This document shows, in pieces, positions 1-9,287 of a DNA stretch of 64,000 nucleotides (positions are counted from its first letter, which is position 1; every line of letters starts with the position of its first letter). Location of the stretch: assembly GCF_009763255.1 (NCBI RefSeq), contig NZ_WSJB01000028.1, positions 62,001-126,000 of the forward strand, in the 5' to 3' direction. A program made the position numbers and the translations under genes. The notes below the pieces were generated by a model. It was given only the letters and a program-made list of their open reading frames with translations, was not told the DNA's origin and did not search any database. The stretch is from Bordetella sp. 02P26C-1. Its GTDB lineage: Bacteria > Pseudomonadota > Gammaproteobacteria > Burkholderiales > Burkholderiaceae_B.

Positions 1-1033
1 GAATGAACTGGGCCTCATAGCGATCCAAGACCGCGCGCAACGCGTCGCCGTCCGGCACCAGCGTGTGCAGGCTGCTAGCCAGCCGATGGAGGTTCCACAG
101 CGCCACCGAGGGCTGACGGTTCCAGGCGTAGCGGCCTTGGGTATCCGAGTGATTGCAGATATGGTCAAGCTGGAATGTGTCCATGAAGCCATAAGGGCCG
201 TAATCCAAGGTCAGCCCCATGATCGACATATTGTCCGTGTTCATCACACCATGGCAGAAGCCCACCGCTTGCCAATCAGCCATGAGCAACGCCGTGCGCC
301 GGGTGACCTCGTCCAGAAAACGCAGAATGGCGCCCTTTTCGTCCGCGGTTTCCCCTTTGGGCGTTTGTCGGCATTCCGGGTAAAACCGGTCGATCACATA
401 ATTAACCAGCGTGCGCAGTTCGTCGGGCTGCTTGCGCGAGGCCCAATGCTCGAATGACCCGAAACGCACGAAGCTCGGCGCCATGCGCGTGACGATGGCT
501 GCGGTCTCTACGGTTTCGCGCTGCACGGGATCGTCGGATACCACCAACGCTAGCGCACGCGTCGTAGGGATGCCTAGCCCGTACATGGCCTCACTGGCCA
601 GATATTCGCGCACGGACGACCGCAACACGGCGCGTCCATCGCCCATGCGCGAGTACGGGGTCATGCCCGCGCCCTTTAGCTGCAATTCCCAGTTTCCCTC
701 GGGTCCGATGACTTCACCGAGCAAATGTGCCCTGCCGTCGCCCAATTGGCCGGCCCACACACCGAACTGGTGGCCGCTATAGACGGCGGCCAGCGTATCG
801 CCCCCAGGCAGCGGCTGCTGGCCGGAAAACACCTGCAAAAACGCCTCCGATTGCAGCGCACGCGGCGATAGCCCGATCAGGGCGGCCGCCTGCTCGTTGG
901 CATGCAGCAGACGCGGCTGCGTCAAGCCCTGCGGTTGCAGCCGTGTATAAAACGTTGACGGTAGCGCCGCAAACGAGTTGTCCAGCCGTAGTTGGCTCAG
1001 GTCGTCATGCAGCCCCGAGGTGGATAAAGTCAT
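1..1033 (-). CDS. selO: Protein adenylyltransferase SelO (YdiU), 3' end cut by window edge
   Basis: SelO is a pseudokinase-fold enzyme that transfers AMP to hydroxyl side chains of proteins and is linked to redox stress. The N-terminal 344 residues are visible; the rest lies outside the window to the left. Family blocks seen are [18 protein letters not shown] near residues 85-102, the nucleotide-binding QLKGAG near 118-123 followed by [20 protein letters not shown] at 131-150, and the catalytic stretch [13 protein letters not shown] near 258-270 followed by DYGPYGFMD at 278-285. The ATG start gives a normal N-terminus. The DUF2069 gene lies 64 bases upstream on the same strand and may be cotranscribed. 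Identification is by recognised motifs. Confidence 0.93.
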   Translation of the reverse strand, partial: MTLSTSGLHDDLSQLRLDNSFAALPSTFYTRLQPQGLTQPRLLHANEQAAALIGLSPRALQSEAFLQVFSGQQPLPGGDTLAAVYSGHQFGVWAGQLGDGRAHLLGEVIGPEGNWELQLKGAGMTPYSRMGDGRAVLRSSVREYLASEAMYGLGIPTTRALALVVSDDPVQRETVETAAIVTRMAPSFVRFGSFEHWASRKQPDELRTLVNYVIDRFYPECRQTPKGETADEKGAILRFLDEVTRRTALLMADWQAVGFCHGVMNTDNMSIMGLTLDYGPYGFMDTFQLDHICNHSDTQGRYAWNRQPSVALWNLHRLASSLHTLVPDGDALRAVLDRYEAQFI

Positions 1034-1097
1034 AGTCGAGAAATCCGTCAACGAAAAGTATAGGGTCAGGCTCGCGGCAGCCGAACGGGGCCGCGTT

Positions 1098-1475
1098 TTA
1101 AGAAGCCGATCGCTGGCTGCGCGCCGCGCGCTTGGCGGGTCGTACGTAGCAAAGCGCCGAAATGAAGAATATGAGTGAAAGGGCAACTTCCATGCCCGCT
1201 AGCGCGGCGGAAACGGGCGCGGGGTCCGACATGACCCTCACTACGCCTTCCATCAGGTACAGCAGCACCAGCATCGATGCCCATTGATAGGTATAGACGT
1301 TGCCCTTCAACACGCCTCGCAGCGGGAACGCCAGCGGCAACGCCTTGAGCAATAACCAGGATCCCCCCGGCCGTATGGGCGCCAGCACGGTTTCCCAGGC
1401 GACGCACAGCACGATTAAAGCCAGCAACGAGGCCGAGGCCGCCCATCGGAAACGAGGGTTCAATTCAGCATTCAT
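1098..1475 (-). CDS. DUF2069 family inner-membrane protein
   Basis: A 125-residue hydrophobic protein with about four predicted membrane helices (roughly residues 11-30, 38-55, 62-82 and 88-110) and a short basic C-terminus. Length and the pattern of Trp-, Pro- and Gly-rich loops between helices match the small DUF2069 family of proteobacterial membrane proteins, whose function is unknown. It is divergent from the BrkB-type gene, with 49 bases between start codons, and precedes selO on the same strand. The family call is by pattern recognition. Confidence 0.75.
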   Translation of the reverse strand: MNAELNPRFRWAASASLLALIVLCVAWETVLAPIRPGGSWLLLKALPLAFPLRGVLKGNVYTYQWASMLVLLYLMEGVVRVMSDPAPVSAALAGMEVALSLIFFISALCYVRPAKRAARSQRSAS

Positions 1476-1524
1476 CCCGGGTTTTGCCCATAAAAAACGC
1501 CATTCGAACTGCTATTATCGCCCG

Positions 1525-2874
1525 ATGAGCCGCATCGCTGAGCCACCCGCTGCCACGCAGCCCGCCGCCACCGCTACACCGCACACGCGGAGGTGGTCGC
1601 GTGCCGGGAAAATGCTGCAATTCGCTGCGCACCGAGCGGCGGAAGAACGCTTGCTCCAGGTGGCTTCGGCGCTGACGTTCACCACGGTGCTGGGTCTGGT
1701 GCCCATGCTGGCCGTTGTACTGTCGCTGTTCACCGCCTTTCCGGTTTTCCAGGAATTCCGCCTCGCGCTCGATCATTTTCTGGAAACCAGTCTGATGCCG
1801 CCCTCGGTGTCGGACAACATCATGAATTACCTGAATCAGTTCGCGCGCCAGGCGACGCGACTGACGACCATTGGCGGCGGTTTCCTGATCGTCACGTCAA
1901 TCTTGTTGATCATGACAATCGACAAGAGTTTTAACGATATCTGGCACGTAACACGCCAGCGGCCGCTGCCGCAGCGCGCGCTGATTTACTGGGCGGTGAT
2001 TACGCTGGGGCCCGTGGTCGCGGGCGCGAGCCTCTGGGCGACCTCTTATGTCGCCCGCGAATCGATGGGCTTGGTGCGCGACGTGCCGGAGATCATGAGT
2101 GCGATTCTCTACATCGTGCCCGTCGTGCTCACCGGCTTGGGCTTTGCCGCCTTGTTTGTCGTGGTGCCGAATCGCAAGGTGGTATGGCGCGACGCGCTGG
2201 CGGGCGGCTTCGCCACGGCTGTCGTGCTGGAACTGATGAAGGTCGCGTTCGCCTATTACGTGGCGCGCTTTCCGACTTACACCGTGCTCTACGGTGCCTT
2301 TGCCACATTGCCGATTTTCCTGCTGTGGATCTATCTATCGTGGCTGGCCGTGTTGTGCGGCGCGACGATGGCGGCGAATTTACCGCTGATCCGCATGGGC
2401 CGCTGGGAAATCCAACGTCAGCCTGGCGCCGTGTATATCGATGCGATAGCCGTGCTGCGCGCACTCAATCGCGCGCAAGGCCACCGCCCGGCGGGCAAAC
2501 GCGCCAGCACCCTGGCGCGCCGCCTGCACCTGCACCAGGACGAGCTTAACCTGGTGCTGGAAAGGCTCGAAGATATGGGCCTGGTCGCACGCACAGCGGA
2601 AGACCGTTGGGTATTAGCCTGCGATCCTCGTAAAATTTCCCTAGCGCCCGTGGTAGACCACTTTCTGATTGACCGCGCGCAGCCCCGGTTGCGCGAACAG
2701 CCACAGATCATCGAAATCGCGGCGGCCACGCTGGCCGGAGCCCCTGCCCCCTCGCTGGACCAGCTCGAGCGAGCCGGGCCAACGAAGGAAATGGCCACCG
2801 ACGCCCAGCCGACGCCGCTCGCCAATACACCAATAAAATCGGGGCCGCCGCCCCCTGGAGAAGCATCATGTTGA
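1525..2874 (+). CDS. YihY/BrkB family integral membrane protein with C-terminal winged-helix-like region
   Basis: The product has 449 residues from the ATG at 1525; the reading frame stays open upstream, but that extension runs through the divergent DUF2069 gene and is not expected to be translated. Residues 30-290 form the six-helix YihY/BrkB (UPF0761) domain: a hydrophobic first helix at about 48-73, the segment with IDKSFNDIWHV near 132-142, and paired helices at 190-240 and 255-285. Residues 310-380 are soluble and look like a winged-helix fold, as in long YihY members; a Pro-rich tail follows. In Bordetella, BrkB was described with serum resistance, but the general family role is unproven. 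The stop overlaps the start of the CBS gene by 7 bases, implying translational coupling. Confidence 0.88.
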   Translation: MSRIAEPPAATQPAATATPHTRRWSRAGKMLQFAAHRAAEERLLQVASALTFTTVLGLVPMLAVVLSLFTAFPVFQEFRLALDHFLETSLMPPSVSDNIMNYLNQFARQATRLTTIGGGFLIVTSILLIMTIDKSFNDIWHVTRQRPLPQRALIYWAVITLGPVVAGASLWATSYVARESMGLVRDVPEIMSAILYIVPVVLTGLGFAALFVVVPNRKVVWRDALAGGFATAVVLELMKVAFAYYVARFPTYTVLYGAFATLPIFLLWIYLSWLAVLCGATMAANLPLIRMGRWEIQRQPGAVYIDAIAVLRALNRAQGHRPAGKRASTLARRLHLHQDELNLVLERLEDMGLVARTAEDRWVLACDPRKISLAPVVDHFLIDRAQPRLREQPQIIEIAAATLAGAPAPSLDQLERAGPTKEMATDAQPTPLANTPIKSGPPPPGEASC

Positions 2875-3338
2875 AAGTCAGCGAAATCCTGCGCGTGAAG
2901 GGGCACACCCTTTACACCGCGACCCCCGATACCCCTGTCGCGCAGGCGGTACAGACCATGAGCGAACAAGACATCGGCTCGCTGGTCATCATGGAATCCG
3001 GCATGCTGACTGGCATGCTGACCTTTCGCGAAATCATTCGTCATCTGCACGACCACACCGACCGCGACTGGGGCAAGACCACGATCCGCGCCATCATGGA
3101 CGACGCGCCGGTCAGCGTTTCGCCCAACACCAGCGCCGAGGAAGTGCAGCGCCTGATGCTGGAAAAGCACGCGCGCTACATTCCGGTCATGGATGGCCCC
3201 ACCCTCATGGGCGTGATTTCTTTCTACGATATGGCGCAGGCCATCGTGGCGGCTCAGCAGTTCGAAAACAATATGCTGAAGGCTTATATCCGCGACTGGC
3301 CCACGGACACCGATCCCGAGGCGCCAAAGTCGGAATAA
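2868..3338 (+). CDS. Tandem CBS-domain protein
   Basis: This 156-residue protein consists almost entirely of two CBS motifs (about residues 8-65 and 75-135), which form an adenosyl-ligand-sensing pair. Signature stretches are the hydrophobic-polar SEQDIGSLVIMESGMLTGML near 31-50 and the second repeat ending HARYIPVMDGPTLMGVISFYD. No enzyme domain is attached, so it is likely a stand-alone regulatory module. Its start lies inside the end of the BrkB-type gene (7-base overlap), suggesting joint expression and possibly a functional link with that membrane protein. It ends 12 bases from the convergent dusA gene. Confidence 0.88.
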   Translation: MLKVSEILRVKGHTLYTATPDTPVAQAVQTMSEQDIGSLVIMESGMLTGMLTFREIIRHLHDHTDRDWGKTTIRAIMDDAPVSVSPNTSAEEVQRLMLEKHARYIPVMDGPTLMGVISFYDMAQAIVAAQQFENNMLKAYIRDWPTDTDPEAPKSE

Positions 3339-3350
3339 CGCCGGACACCC

Positions 3351-4343
3351 TCAAGCAACGGCTTCGCCAGCGGCTCGCTGTATGCCCAGCCAAGCCTCAC
3401 GGATCAAGCCGGGGTCGTCGGAAGACAGCCGCGCCGCATCCGAGAGCATGCGCCGCCAGCGGCGTGCGCCGGATTGGGCGCTGAATAGCCCGAGCAACGG
3501 GCGCGTCATCACCCGCAGCGGCACGCCGCGCGCCACTTGCTGCGCGGTATATCCCACCATCGCTTCCACCACCTCAGCATCCGTGGCGATGGCATCTTCC
3601 GGCCACAGTCTGGCCGACACCTCGGTCAGCACCCGGGGCGTATGCCATGCGGCACGGCCCAACATGACGCCATGAAAATCCGCCAAGGCCGCCACCGATT
3701 GGTCGGCATCGGCGATGCCCCCGTTCAGCACAAAGATCGCATCCGGGAAATCGGCCATCAACTGGCGCGCCACGTCGTAGCGCAGTGGCGGAATCTCGCG
3801 ATTATCCTTGGGCGACAGCCCCTTGAGCACGGCGTTGCGCGCATGGACAATGAATACGCGGCAGCCCACATCGTATTGCGCGCCCACAAAATCGCGCACG
3901 AAGGCATAGGACTCGTCATAGTCCAACCCCAGCCGATGTTTGACGGTGACCGGGACACTCACGGCGTCCTGCATCGCTTTGACGCAATCCGCGACCAAGG
4001 CCGGCTCGGCCATCAAGCAAGCGCCAAAGGCGCCCTGCTGAACACGCTCTGACGGGCAACCGCAATTCAGATTGATCTCGTCATAGCCCCATTGTTCGCC
4101 CAGCTTCGCCGCGCGCGCCAGCGCCGCCGGCTCGCTGCCGCCGAGCTGCAAGGCGACGGGATGCTCGGACGGGTCAAAATCCAGGTGCCGATCGAGCTTG
4201 CCGTGCGTCAGTGCGCCGGTCGTGATCATCTCGGTGTACAGACGCGCCCGGGGCGCCAAGAGCCGGTGAAAAAAACGGCAATGGCGATCGGTGACATCAA
4301 TCATCGGGGCGACGCATAGCCGCCAGTCGGAGGGCTTCAACAT
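3351..4343 (-). CDS. dusA: tRNA-dihydrouridine(20/20a) synthase DusA
   Basis: DusA reduces uridines in the D-loop of tRNA using FMN and NADPH. The 330-residue product starts at the ATG at 4343; the frame continues upstream, but the extra residues are not typical of the family. It opens with the FMN-barrel strand CVAPMIDVTDRHCRFFHR. The catalytic cysteine is in NLNCGCPSERVQ (Cys96), followed by the DusA-type GAFGACLM. KHRLGLDY and HARNA stretches typical of DusA follow, and the C-terminal helical tRNA-binding domain is present. It is divergent from thrB and convergent with the CBS gene. Confidence 0.95.
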   Translation of the reverse strand: MLKPSDWRLCVAPMIDVTDRHCRFFHRLLAPRARLYTEMITTGALTHGKLDRHLDFDPSEHPVALQLGGSEPAALARAAKLGEQWGYDEINLNCGCPSERVQQGAFGACLMAEPALVADCVKAMQDAVSVPVTVKHRLGLDYDESYAFVRDFVGAQYDVGCRVFIVHARNAVLKGLSPKDNREIPPLRYDVARQLMADFPDAIFVLNGGIADADQSVAALADFHGVMLGRAAWHTPRVLTEVSARLWPEDAIATDAEVVEAMVGYTAQQVARGVPLRVMTRPLLGLFSAQSGARRWRRMLSDAARLSSDDPGLIREAWLGIQRAAGEAVA

Positions 4344-4408
4344 ACCTAAACACGCAAGGGAATCACGTATTTTACGGTGTATCCCTGTTTTGCTCGGGCG
4401 GTTCGCTC

Positions 4409-4435
4409 TTGGCATCCGATTACGTAGACTAAAAT
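4409..4435 (+). promoter_or_regulatory. Candidate sigma-70 promoter for thrB
   Basis: A TTGGCA element (4409-4414) and a TAAAAT element (4430-4435) are separated by 15 bases, 64 bases before the thrB start codon in the dusA-thrB divergent region. The spacer is shorter than the 17-base optimum, so this is a moderate call by eye. Confidence 0.35.
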
Positions 4436-4499
4436 TGCTGCGCCCCTTTCGGCCGGCATCACCGTTATCCTGCCGCCGTCTAACCTGACTCGCTGACCC

Positions 4500-5468
4500 A
4501 TGGCCGTTTTCACCCCTGTTTCCGATACCGACGCCCGCACGCTATTGACGCAATTCGATCTGGGCGACCTGGTGTCGCTGCGCGGCATCACCGCCGGCAT
4601 CGAAAATACCAATTATTTTCTGATGACCACGCGCGGCGAGTATGTGTTGACGATTTTCGAAGTCCTCACACAGGCGCAACTGCCTTTCTACATCGAGCTA
4701 ATGCACCATCTGGCATCGCGCGGCGTGCCGGTGCCGCAGCCGCAGACATTGCGCGATGGCAGCCGGTTAACGACGCTGCATGGCAAACCGTGCGCCATCG
4801 TGACCCGTTTGCCCGGTGGATACGAGCCCGCGCCAAGTGCTGCGCACTGTGGGCTGACGGGTGCGACGCTGGCCCGCGCGCACTTGGCTGCGCAGGATTT
4901 TCCGCTGCAGCAGCCTAACCTGCGCGGTCTGGCCTGGTGGGTCGAGACCGCGCCCAAGGTGCTGCCTTTCCTTGATCCCACGCAAACGCAGCTGCTCAAT
5001 GCTGAGCTGGCGGCGCAGCAGCGCGCCGCGCAAGACCCGGCATGGCAGACGTTGCCGTCGGGGCCTGCCCATTGCGACCTGTTTCGCGACAACGTGCTGT
5101 TCGCGGGCACGTTCGACGATCCGCTCATGGGTGGGTTCATCGACTTTTATTTTGCCGGCTGCGATACCTGGCTCTTTGATGTGGCGGTCAGCGTTAACGA
5201 CTGGTGCATTGAACGCGAGACCGGCCTGTTCATTCCTGAACTCGTCCAAGCATGGCTGGCGGCCTATGCCGAAGTGCGCCCGTTCACGGACGCCGAACGG
5301 CAAGCGTGGCCCACCATGTTGCGCGCCGCCGCACTGCGGTTCTGGCTGTCGCGGCTGTACGACTACTACCTGCCGCGCCCGGCTCAGACGCTAAAACCCC
5401 ATGACCCGCGACACTTCGAAAGAGTGTTGCTGGCACGCCACCGCGCAGCCTTGCCCGAATTGCCCTGA
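4500..5468 (+). CDS. thrB: Homoserine kinase, ThrB (aminoglycoside phosphotransferase-like type)
   Basis: The enzyme phosphorylates L-homoserine on the pathway to threonine. The 322-residue product has the APH-like kinase fold of pseudomonad and betaproteobacterial ThrB rather than the GHMP type of enterobacteria. It shows the N-terminal block GITAGIENTNYFL (29-41), the catalytic loop HCDLFRDNVLF (His191, Asp193, Asn198) and the metal-binding GFIDFYFAG (Asp215). Length is normal. It is followed after 14 bases by a membrane protein gene on the same strand, so the two are probably cotranscribed. Confidence 0.95.
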   Translation: MAVFTPVSDTDARTLLTQFDLGDLVSLRGITAGIENTNYFLMTTRGEYVLTIFEVLTQAQLPFYIELMHHLASRGVPVPQPQTLRDGSRLTTLHGKPCAIVTRLPGGYEPAPSAAHCGLTGATLARAHLAAQDFPLQQPNLRGLAWWVETAPKVLPFLDPTQTQLLNAELAAQQRAAQDPAWQTLPSGPAHCDLFRDNVLFAGTFDDPLMGGFIDFYFAGCDTWLFDVAVSVNDWCIERETGLFIPELVQAWLAAYAEVRPFTDAERQAWPTMLRAAALRFWLSRLYDYYLPRPAQTLKPHDPRHFERVLLARHRAALPELP

Positions 5469-5482
5469 GCGAGACAAGACTA

Positions 5483-6298
5483 ATGCAAGCAGCATCCTTA
5501 CCCGCATCCTATGGCTGGCAATGGGTTCGCGACGGCTTCGGTCTGTTCAAGAAGCAGCCCCTGGCCGTGTTCACCTGGGCGCTCTTCATCAGCCTGCTGG
5601 TGATGTTTGCGACGTTCACCCCGCCCGTCGGCCCGCTTTTGTTCGTGGCGCTGATGCCGATCATCACCGTCATGACGCTGGCGGCATGCAGACACATCGA
5701 AGCCGGCCGTACGATGCTGCCATCGATGTGGCCGCAACCCTTGACGCGCCCGGGCCTTCTGAAAAAACTGCTGGTGATGGGTGCGCTCTATGCCGGCCTG
5801 AGCATCACGGCCGGGCTGGTAACCTTCCTGCCCTTTTCGAGCGAATTGACCGAAGGCCTGCGCGTTGCCTCCATGGAAAAGGATTTGACGCCCTTCCTGG
5901 AGGCCATGCGCGTGCCGGTGATTCTATTCGCCGTCGCCTACCTCGTGATTGCCGCGCTGTTCTGGCATACCCCGATTCTGGTCGCCTGGCATGGACTGCG
6001 CTTGCCGCAGGCGTTGTTCTATTCGGGCGTGGCCTGCTGGCGCAACAAACTGCCATTTCTGGTCTACGGCGCGACGTGGGTGCTGGTGTTTCTGTTCATC
6101 GATCTGTGCGCCGGGGTGCTGGTCAGCATCGGCCTGTCGCCCGAGCTGGCGGGGACCTTGCAGATCCCGTTCAACATCGCGGCCGGTGGCGTCCTGTACT
6201 GCAGTTTCTATCCCGCCTATACAACGGTGTTCGATATTCAGGACCCGCTCGCGCAGTCGGACCAGCGGCCGGATCAGCCCGCTCAACCGGGAAGCTGA
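5483..6298 (+). CDS. BPSS1780-type multispanning membrane protein
   Basis: A 271-residue protein with about six hydrophobic helices. The N-terminal portion, with GWQWVRDGFGLFKKQPLAVF followed by a long hydrophobic stretch and later VAWHGLRLPQALFYS, matches the betaproteobacterial family annotated as BPSS1780 membrane proteins, which has no known function. The first 25 residues are amphipathic and carry aromatic residues, as is usual for this family. It lies 14 bases after thrB; homologues are often next to thrB in Burkholderiales. A hairpin follows before the convergent dnaB gene. Confidence 0.75.
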   Translation: MQAASLPASYGWQWVRDGFGLFKKQPLAVFTWALFISLLVMFATFTPPVGPLLFVALMPIITVMTLAACRHIEAGRTMLPSMWPQPLTRPGLLKKLLVMGALYAGLSITAGLVTFLPFSSELTEGLRVASMEKDLTPFLEAMRVPVILFAVAYLVIAALFWHTPILVAWHGLRLPQALFYSGVACWRNKLPFLVYGATWVLVFLFIDLCAGVLVSIGLSPELAGTLQIPFNIAAGGVLYCSFYPAYTTVFDIQDPLAQSDQRPDQPAQPGS

Positions 6299-6318
6299 AC
6301 TCCCCGGTCATTTACAGA

Positions 6319-6339
6319 CGCGGGCACGGTGTGCCCGCG
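6319..6339. terminator. Hairpin between convergent genes
   Basis: A 9-base perfect stem CGCGGGCAC/GTGCCCGCG with a 3-base loop lies between the end of the BPSS1780-type gene and the end of dnaB. It could terminate transcription from either side, but there is no clear U-tract. Confidence 0.4.
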
Positions 6340-6358
6340 CAGGCAATGCAGTCACGCG

Positions 6359-7738
6359 TTAGTAGGTGGGTGCGCCCGTGAAGTTCAGGAAGCGCGTGCT
6401 CGAACCCTGGAAGGTCAAGCGCACCGTACCAATCGGGCCGTTACGCTGTTTGCCGATAATGATTTCGGCCGTGCCCTTGTCTGGCGAATCGGGGTTGTAC
6501 ACCTCGTCGCGATAGATAAACAGGATCAAGTCGGCATCCTGTTCGATTGCGCCCGATTCGCGCAGATCGCTCATCACCGGCCGCTTGTTCGGCCGCTGTT
6601 CCAGACTGCGGTTGAGCTGCGACAACGCAATCAACGGGCAATTCAGTTCTTTGGCCAGGCCTTTAAGCGACCGGCTGATTTCCGAAATCTCGGTTGCACG
6701 GTTTTCGCCGCCGCCATTACCCGCCATCAGCTGCATATAGTCGATGATGATGAGGCCGAGCTGGCCGCATTGCCGGGCCAGGCGTCGGGCGCGGGCGCGT
6801 ACTTCCATGGCGCTCAATGCCGGCGTCTCGTCGATATACACCTGCGCATCCTGCATCAGCTGTACCGCGTGGGTGACGCGCGGCCAATCATCGGCGACGA
6901 GCTTACCCGTACGCATGCGATGCTGATCCAGCATCCCGACCGAGCCCAGCATACGCATGGCCAGCTGCACCGCGCCCATTTCCATCGAGAACACCGCTAC
7001 GGGCAGACCCTGCTCGATGGCCACGTGTTCGCCGATGTTCATCGAGAACGAGGTTTTACCCATCGAGGGACGACCGGCCACGATGACCAGATCGCCCGGC
7101 TGCAGGCCCGAGGTCATCTTGTCCAAGTCCACAAAACCCGTCGGCACGCCCGTCACGTCCGAATCGGAATCGCGGTGATATAGCTCGTCGATACGCTCGA
7201 CCACCTGGGTCAGCAGCGGCTGGATCTCTTGGAAACCGGCCGAGCCCTTCTCGCCCTCCTGGGCGATCTTGAACACCTTGGATTCCGCCTCGTCCAGCAA
7301 CTGACGGGCCTCCTTGCCTTGCGGGTTAAACGCCGCGGCCGAGATCTCGTCGGCAATCGAGACCAGTTTGCGCAGCATCGAGCGCTCGCGCACGATCTCG
7401 GCGTAGCGACGAATATTCGCAGCGGAAGGGGTGTTGTGCGCCAGCGCATTCAGATATGCCAGACCACCGGTATCCTCGGCCTTACCGGCGCTGACGAGCG
7501 ACTCGTTTACCGTGATGACGTCGGCCGGACGCGCCAGCCCGATCAGACGCGCAATATGATGCCAGATCAGCCGGTGATCGTGCCGATAGAAGTCCTGTTC
7601 GTCCAGCACATCGGCGATACGGTCCCAGGTCGTATTGTCCAGCAGCAAACCGCCCAGGACCGACTGCTCGGCCTCGACTGAGTGGGGCGGAACGCGGAGA
7701 TATTCCAGTTGGGGATCAGCGGGTGTATTCAAGGACAT
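6359..7738 (-). CDS. dnaB: Replicative DNA helicase DnaB
   Basis: DnaB is the hexameric helicase that unwinds DNA at the replication fork. The 459-residue form starts at the ATG at 7738; an in-frame ATG four codons upstream is less likely. The N-terminal DnaB domain (about residues 10-115) opens with PPHSVEAEQSVLGGLLLD. The RecA-like domain carries Walker A GRPSMGKTS (222-230), Walker B LGLIIIDYMQLM, and the C-terminal DLRESGAIEQDADLILFIYRD arginine-finger region. No intein is present. It lies beside the rpsF-priB-rpsR-rplI operon, a common arrangement, with a kinase-fold gene in between. Confidence 0.97.
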   Translation of the reverse strand: MSLNTPADPQLEYLRVPPHSVEAEQSVLGGLLLDNTTWDRIADVLDEQDFYRHDHRLIWHHIARLIGLARPADVITVNESLVSAGKAEDTGGLAYLNALAHNTPSAANIRRYAEIVRERSMLRKLVSIADEISAAAFNPQGKEARQLLDEAESKVFKIAQEGEKGSAGFQEIQPLLTQVVERIDELYHRDSDSDVTGVPTGFVDLDKMTSGLQPGDLVIVAGRPSMGKTSFSMNIGEHVAIEQGLPVAVFSMEMGAVQLAMRMLGSVGMLDQHRMRTGKLVADDWPRVTHAVQLMQDAQVYIDETPALSAMEVRARARRLARQCGQLGLIIIDYMQLMAGNGGGENRATEISEISRSLKGLAKELNCPLIALSQLNRSLEQRPNKRPVMSDLRESGAIEQDADLILFIYRDEVYNPDSPDKGTAEIIIGKQRNGPIGTVRLTFQGSSTRFLNFTGAPTY

Positions 7739-7907
7739 GGAGAAAGCCAAATATCAGCAAGCAGTGAGCGGTCGTGCCGCGCGCAGACGCATTCGGGATA
7801 AGAACGAGGGAACAGAACAGGACAGCAGCACTGCGACAAACAGTGTCAATGATAAGTCAGTTAGAACCGGATGCGCTTGGCAAAAGGCCCTAGGGACGAC
7901 CGGAAGA

Positions 7908-8744
7908 TTACAACAGCGCGCGCAGCGTATCGGCGACGCGAAAGAAACCTTGAATATCACGTCCGCGCATTCGCCCGCCTATCGGACGTAGCACAGACGC
8001 CGAGCCGCATACGATCCGCGCCAAGCGCCGCAGACGTGCACGCACCTGCGGTGCCGGCCGGGCCTCGAAATAGGCATTCAGCATCAGCCCGCCCAGCCCT
8101 ACCGGGTCCGGATCGTCGAGCTTGCGCAGACCCATCAGCGAAGAAATCATCTGGTAGAGGTCATACGCCTGCGCCATCGGCAAGGACAGTGCTTCGCCGA
8201 TGTTTTCCTCGAAATCGATGCGCCAGAATTGCCCGTCGCGCAGCGTCACATTCCGGATCTGTGCGCCGCCGTGACAGTGCCCTTGGTCATGAAACTGCGC
8301 CAGATCGATGGCAATCCCGCGTGCCCATTCGCGCCGCTTTTCGACGAAAGCGGCACGCATCAGGTCGGCCATATCGTCGCCAACGTGTTCCAGCACGAGC
8401 AAGCCGGGCCCTTCTGCCCAGACGTTCGGCACCCGGCAACCGGCTTCGGATAAGCGACGCAGACGTTGGCCTTCGTACGTCAACCCATTGCGCAACAGCA
8501 CCGACGGGCGCGGGAACTCGCCCAGGAACATCAGACTGCCCAGAGCGAGCCCAAAAGCACGCAGATACCGCAGCCCATAGCTCAATCCACGTAGCAAACC
8601 GGGTCGTCTACGCTTGACGACACAGCGCACGCCATCGATGGTCACCTCGCGTACGGAGGGTTCCTTGGAGGCGTCCACGGTGTCGAGCCAGGCCTGCAAG
8701 CCCGGTGGCGCGTCATGGTGGGTTGGCAACGACGTAGAGGGCAT
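7908..8744 (-). CDS. Kinase-fold protein (RIO/BUD32/InaA-like), function unknown
   Basis: A 278-residue protein with traces of a protein-kinase-like fold: a Lys-rich nucleotide-binding strand (CVVKRRRPG, 41-49), the helical segment LLVLEHVGDDMADLM (115-129), a catalytic-loop-like HGGAQIRNVTL (His158, Asn165), and a metal-binding-like RIDFEEN (Asp177). This resembles small RIO/BUD32 or lipopolysaccharide-kinase (InaA/Kdo kinase) relatives. The usual HxD catalytic aspartate is replaced: His158 is followed by Gly-Gly. Substrate is unknown; it may act on a lipid or protein. It sits between rplI and dnaB on the same strand, separated from rplI by a strong terminator. Confidence 0.6.
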   Translation of the reverse strand: MPSTSLPTHHDAPPGLQAWLDTVDASKEPSVREVTIDGVRCVVKRRRPGLLRGLSYGLRYLRAFGLALGSLMFLGEFPRPSVLLRNGLTYEGQRLRRLSEAGCRVPNVWAEGPGLLVLEHVGDDMADLMRAAFVEKRREWARGIAIDLAQFHDQGHCHGGAQIRNVTLRDGQFWRIDFEENIGEALSLPMAQAYDLYQMISSLMGLRKLDDPDPVGLGGLMLNAYFEARPAPQVRARLRRLARIVCGSASVLRPIGGRMRGRDIQGFFRVADTLRALL

Positions 8745-8763
8745 TTGTCGAAATCCGCGCGCT

Positions 8764-8800
8764 CAAGAAAAAAGCCGGCACCTGCGCCGGCTTTTTCTTG
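8764..8800. terminator. Strong bidirectional terminator after rplI
   Basis: A 15-base stem of AAGAAAAAAGCCGGC-type with its complement GCCGGCTTTTTCTTG encloses a 6-base loop, giving an A-tract on one side and a T-tract on the other. It lies 17 bases beyond the rplI stop codon and ends the ribosomal operon. Confidence 0.85.
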
Positions 8801-8816
8801 GGCTAACCGCGAGGTC

Positions 8817-9272
8817 TTAGGCCATTTCGCCTTCGACGACCACGTTCACGTCCACAACCACGTCCGGGTGCAGCGCGACTTGGATCGGGAACTCGCCGAC
8901 GGCCTTCAACGGACCGTTCGGCAGACGGATCTGCGATTTTTCAACAGCGTCGAAATTGGCTTTGCGCAGGGCTTCAGCGATGTCGGCGTTGGTCACGGAA
9001 CCGAACAGACGGCCGTCAACACCCGCTTTTTGCGAGATCTTGAGCTGGTAGCCGTTCAGACGGGCGCCCAGCGCTTCAGCAGCGGCGAGCTTCTCGGCCT
9101 GGACTTTTTCCAGTTCAGCACGGCGGGCTTCGAATTCCTTCAGAGCGGCGTCGGTAGCACGACGGGCCTTTTTCTGAGGGATCAGGAAGTTACGAGCGTA
9201 ACCATCGCGCACACGGACGATTTCGCCCAGGTTGCCGAGGTTCAGGACTTTTTCGAGCAGGATGACTTGCAT
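8817..9272 (-). CDS. rplI: 50S ribosomal protein L9
   Basis: The 151-residue product begins with the L9 signature [19 protein letters not shown] and the [11 protein letters not shown] motif, followed by the long connecting helix (Lys/Ala/Glu-rich, about 40-78) and the C-terminal rRNA-binding domain. Length is normal. It is the last gene of rpsF-priB-rpsR-rplI, 15 bases after rpsR, and is followed by a strong terminator. Confidence 0.98.
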   Translation of the reverse strand: MQVILLEKVLNLGNLGEIVRVRDGYARNFLIPQKKARRATDAALKEFEARRAELEKVQAEKLAAAEALGARLNGYQLKISQKAGVDGRLFGSVTNADIAEALRKANFDAVEKSQIRLPNGPLKAVGEFPIQVALHPDVVVDVNVVVEGEMA

Positions 9273-9287
9273 TTCAGTAACCCCGGA

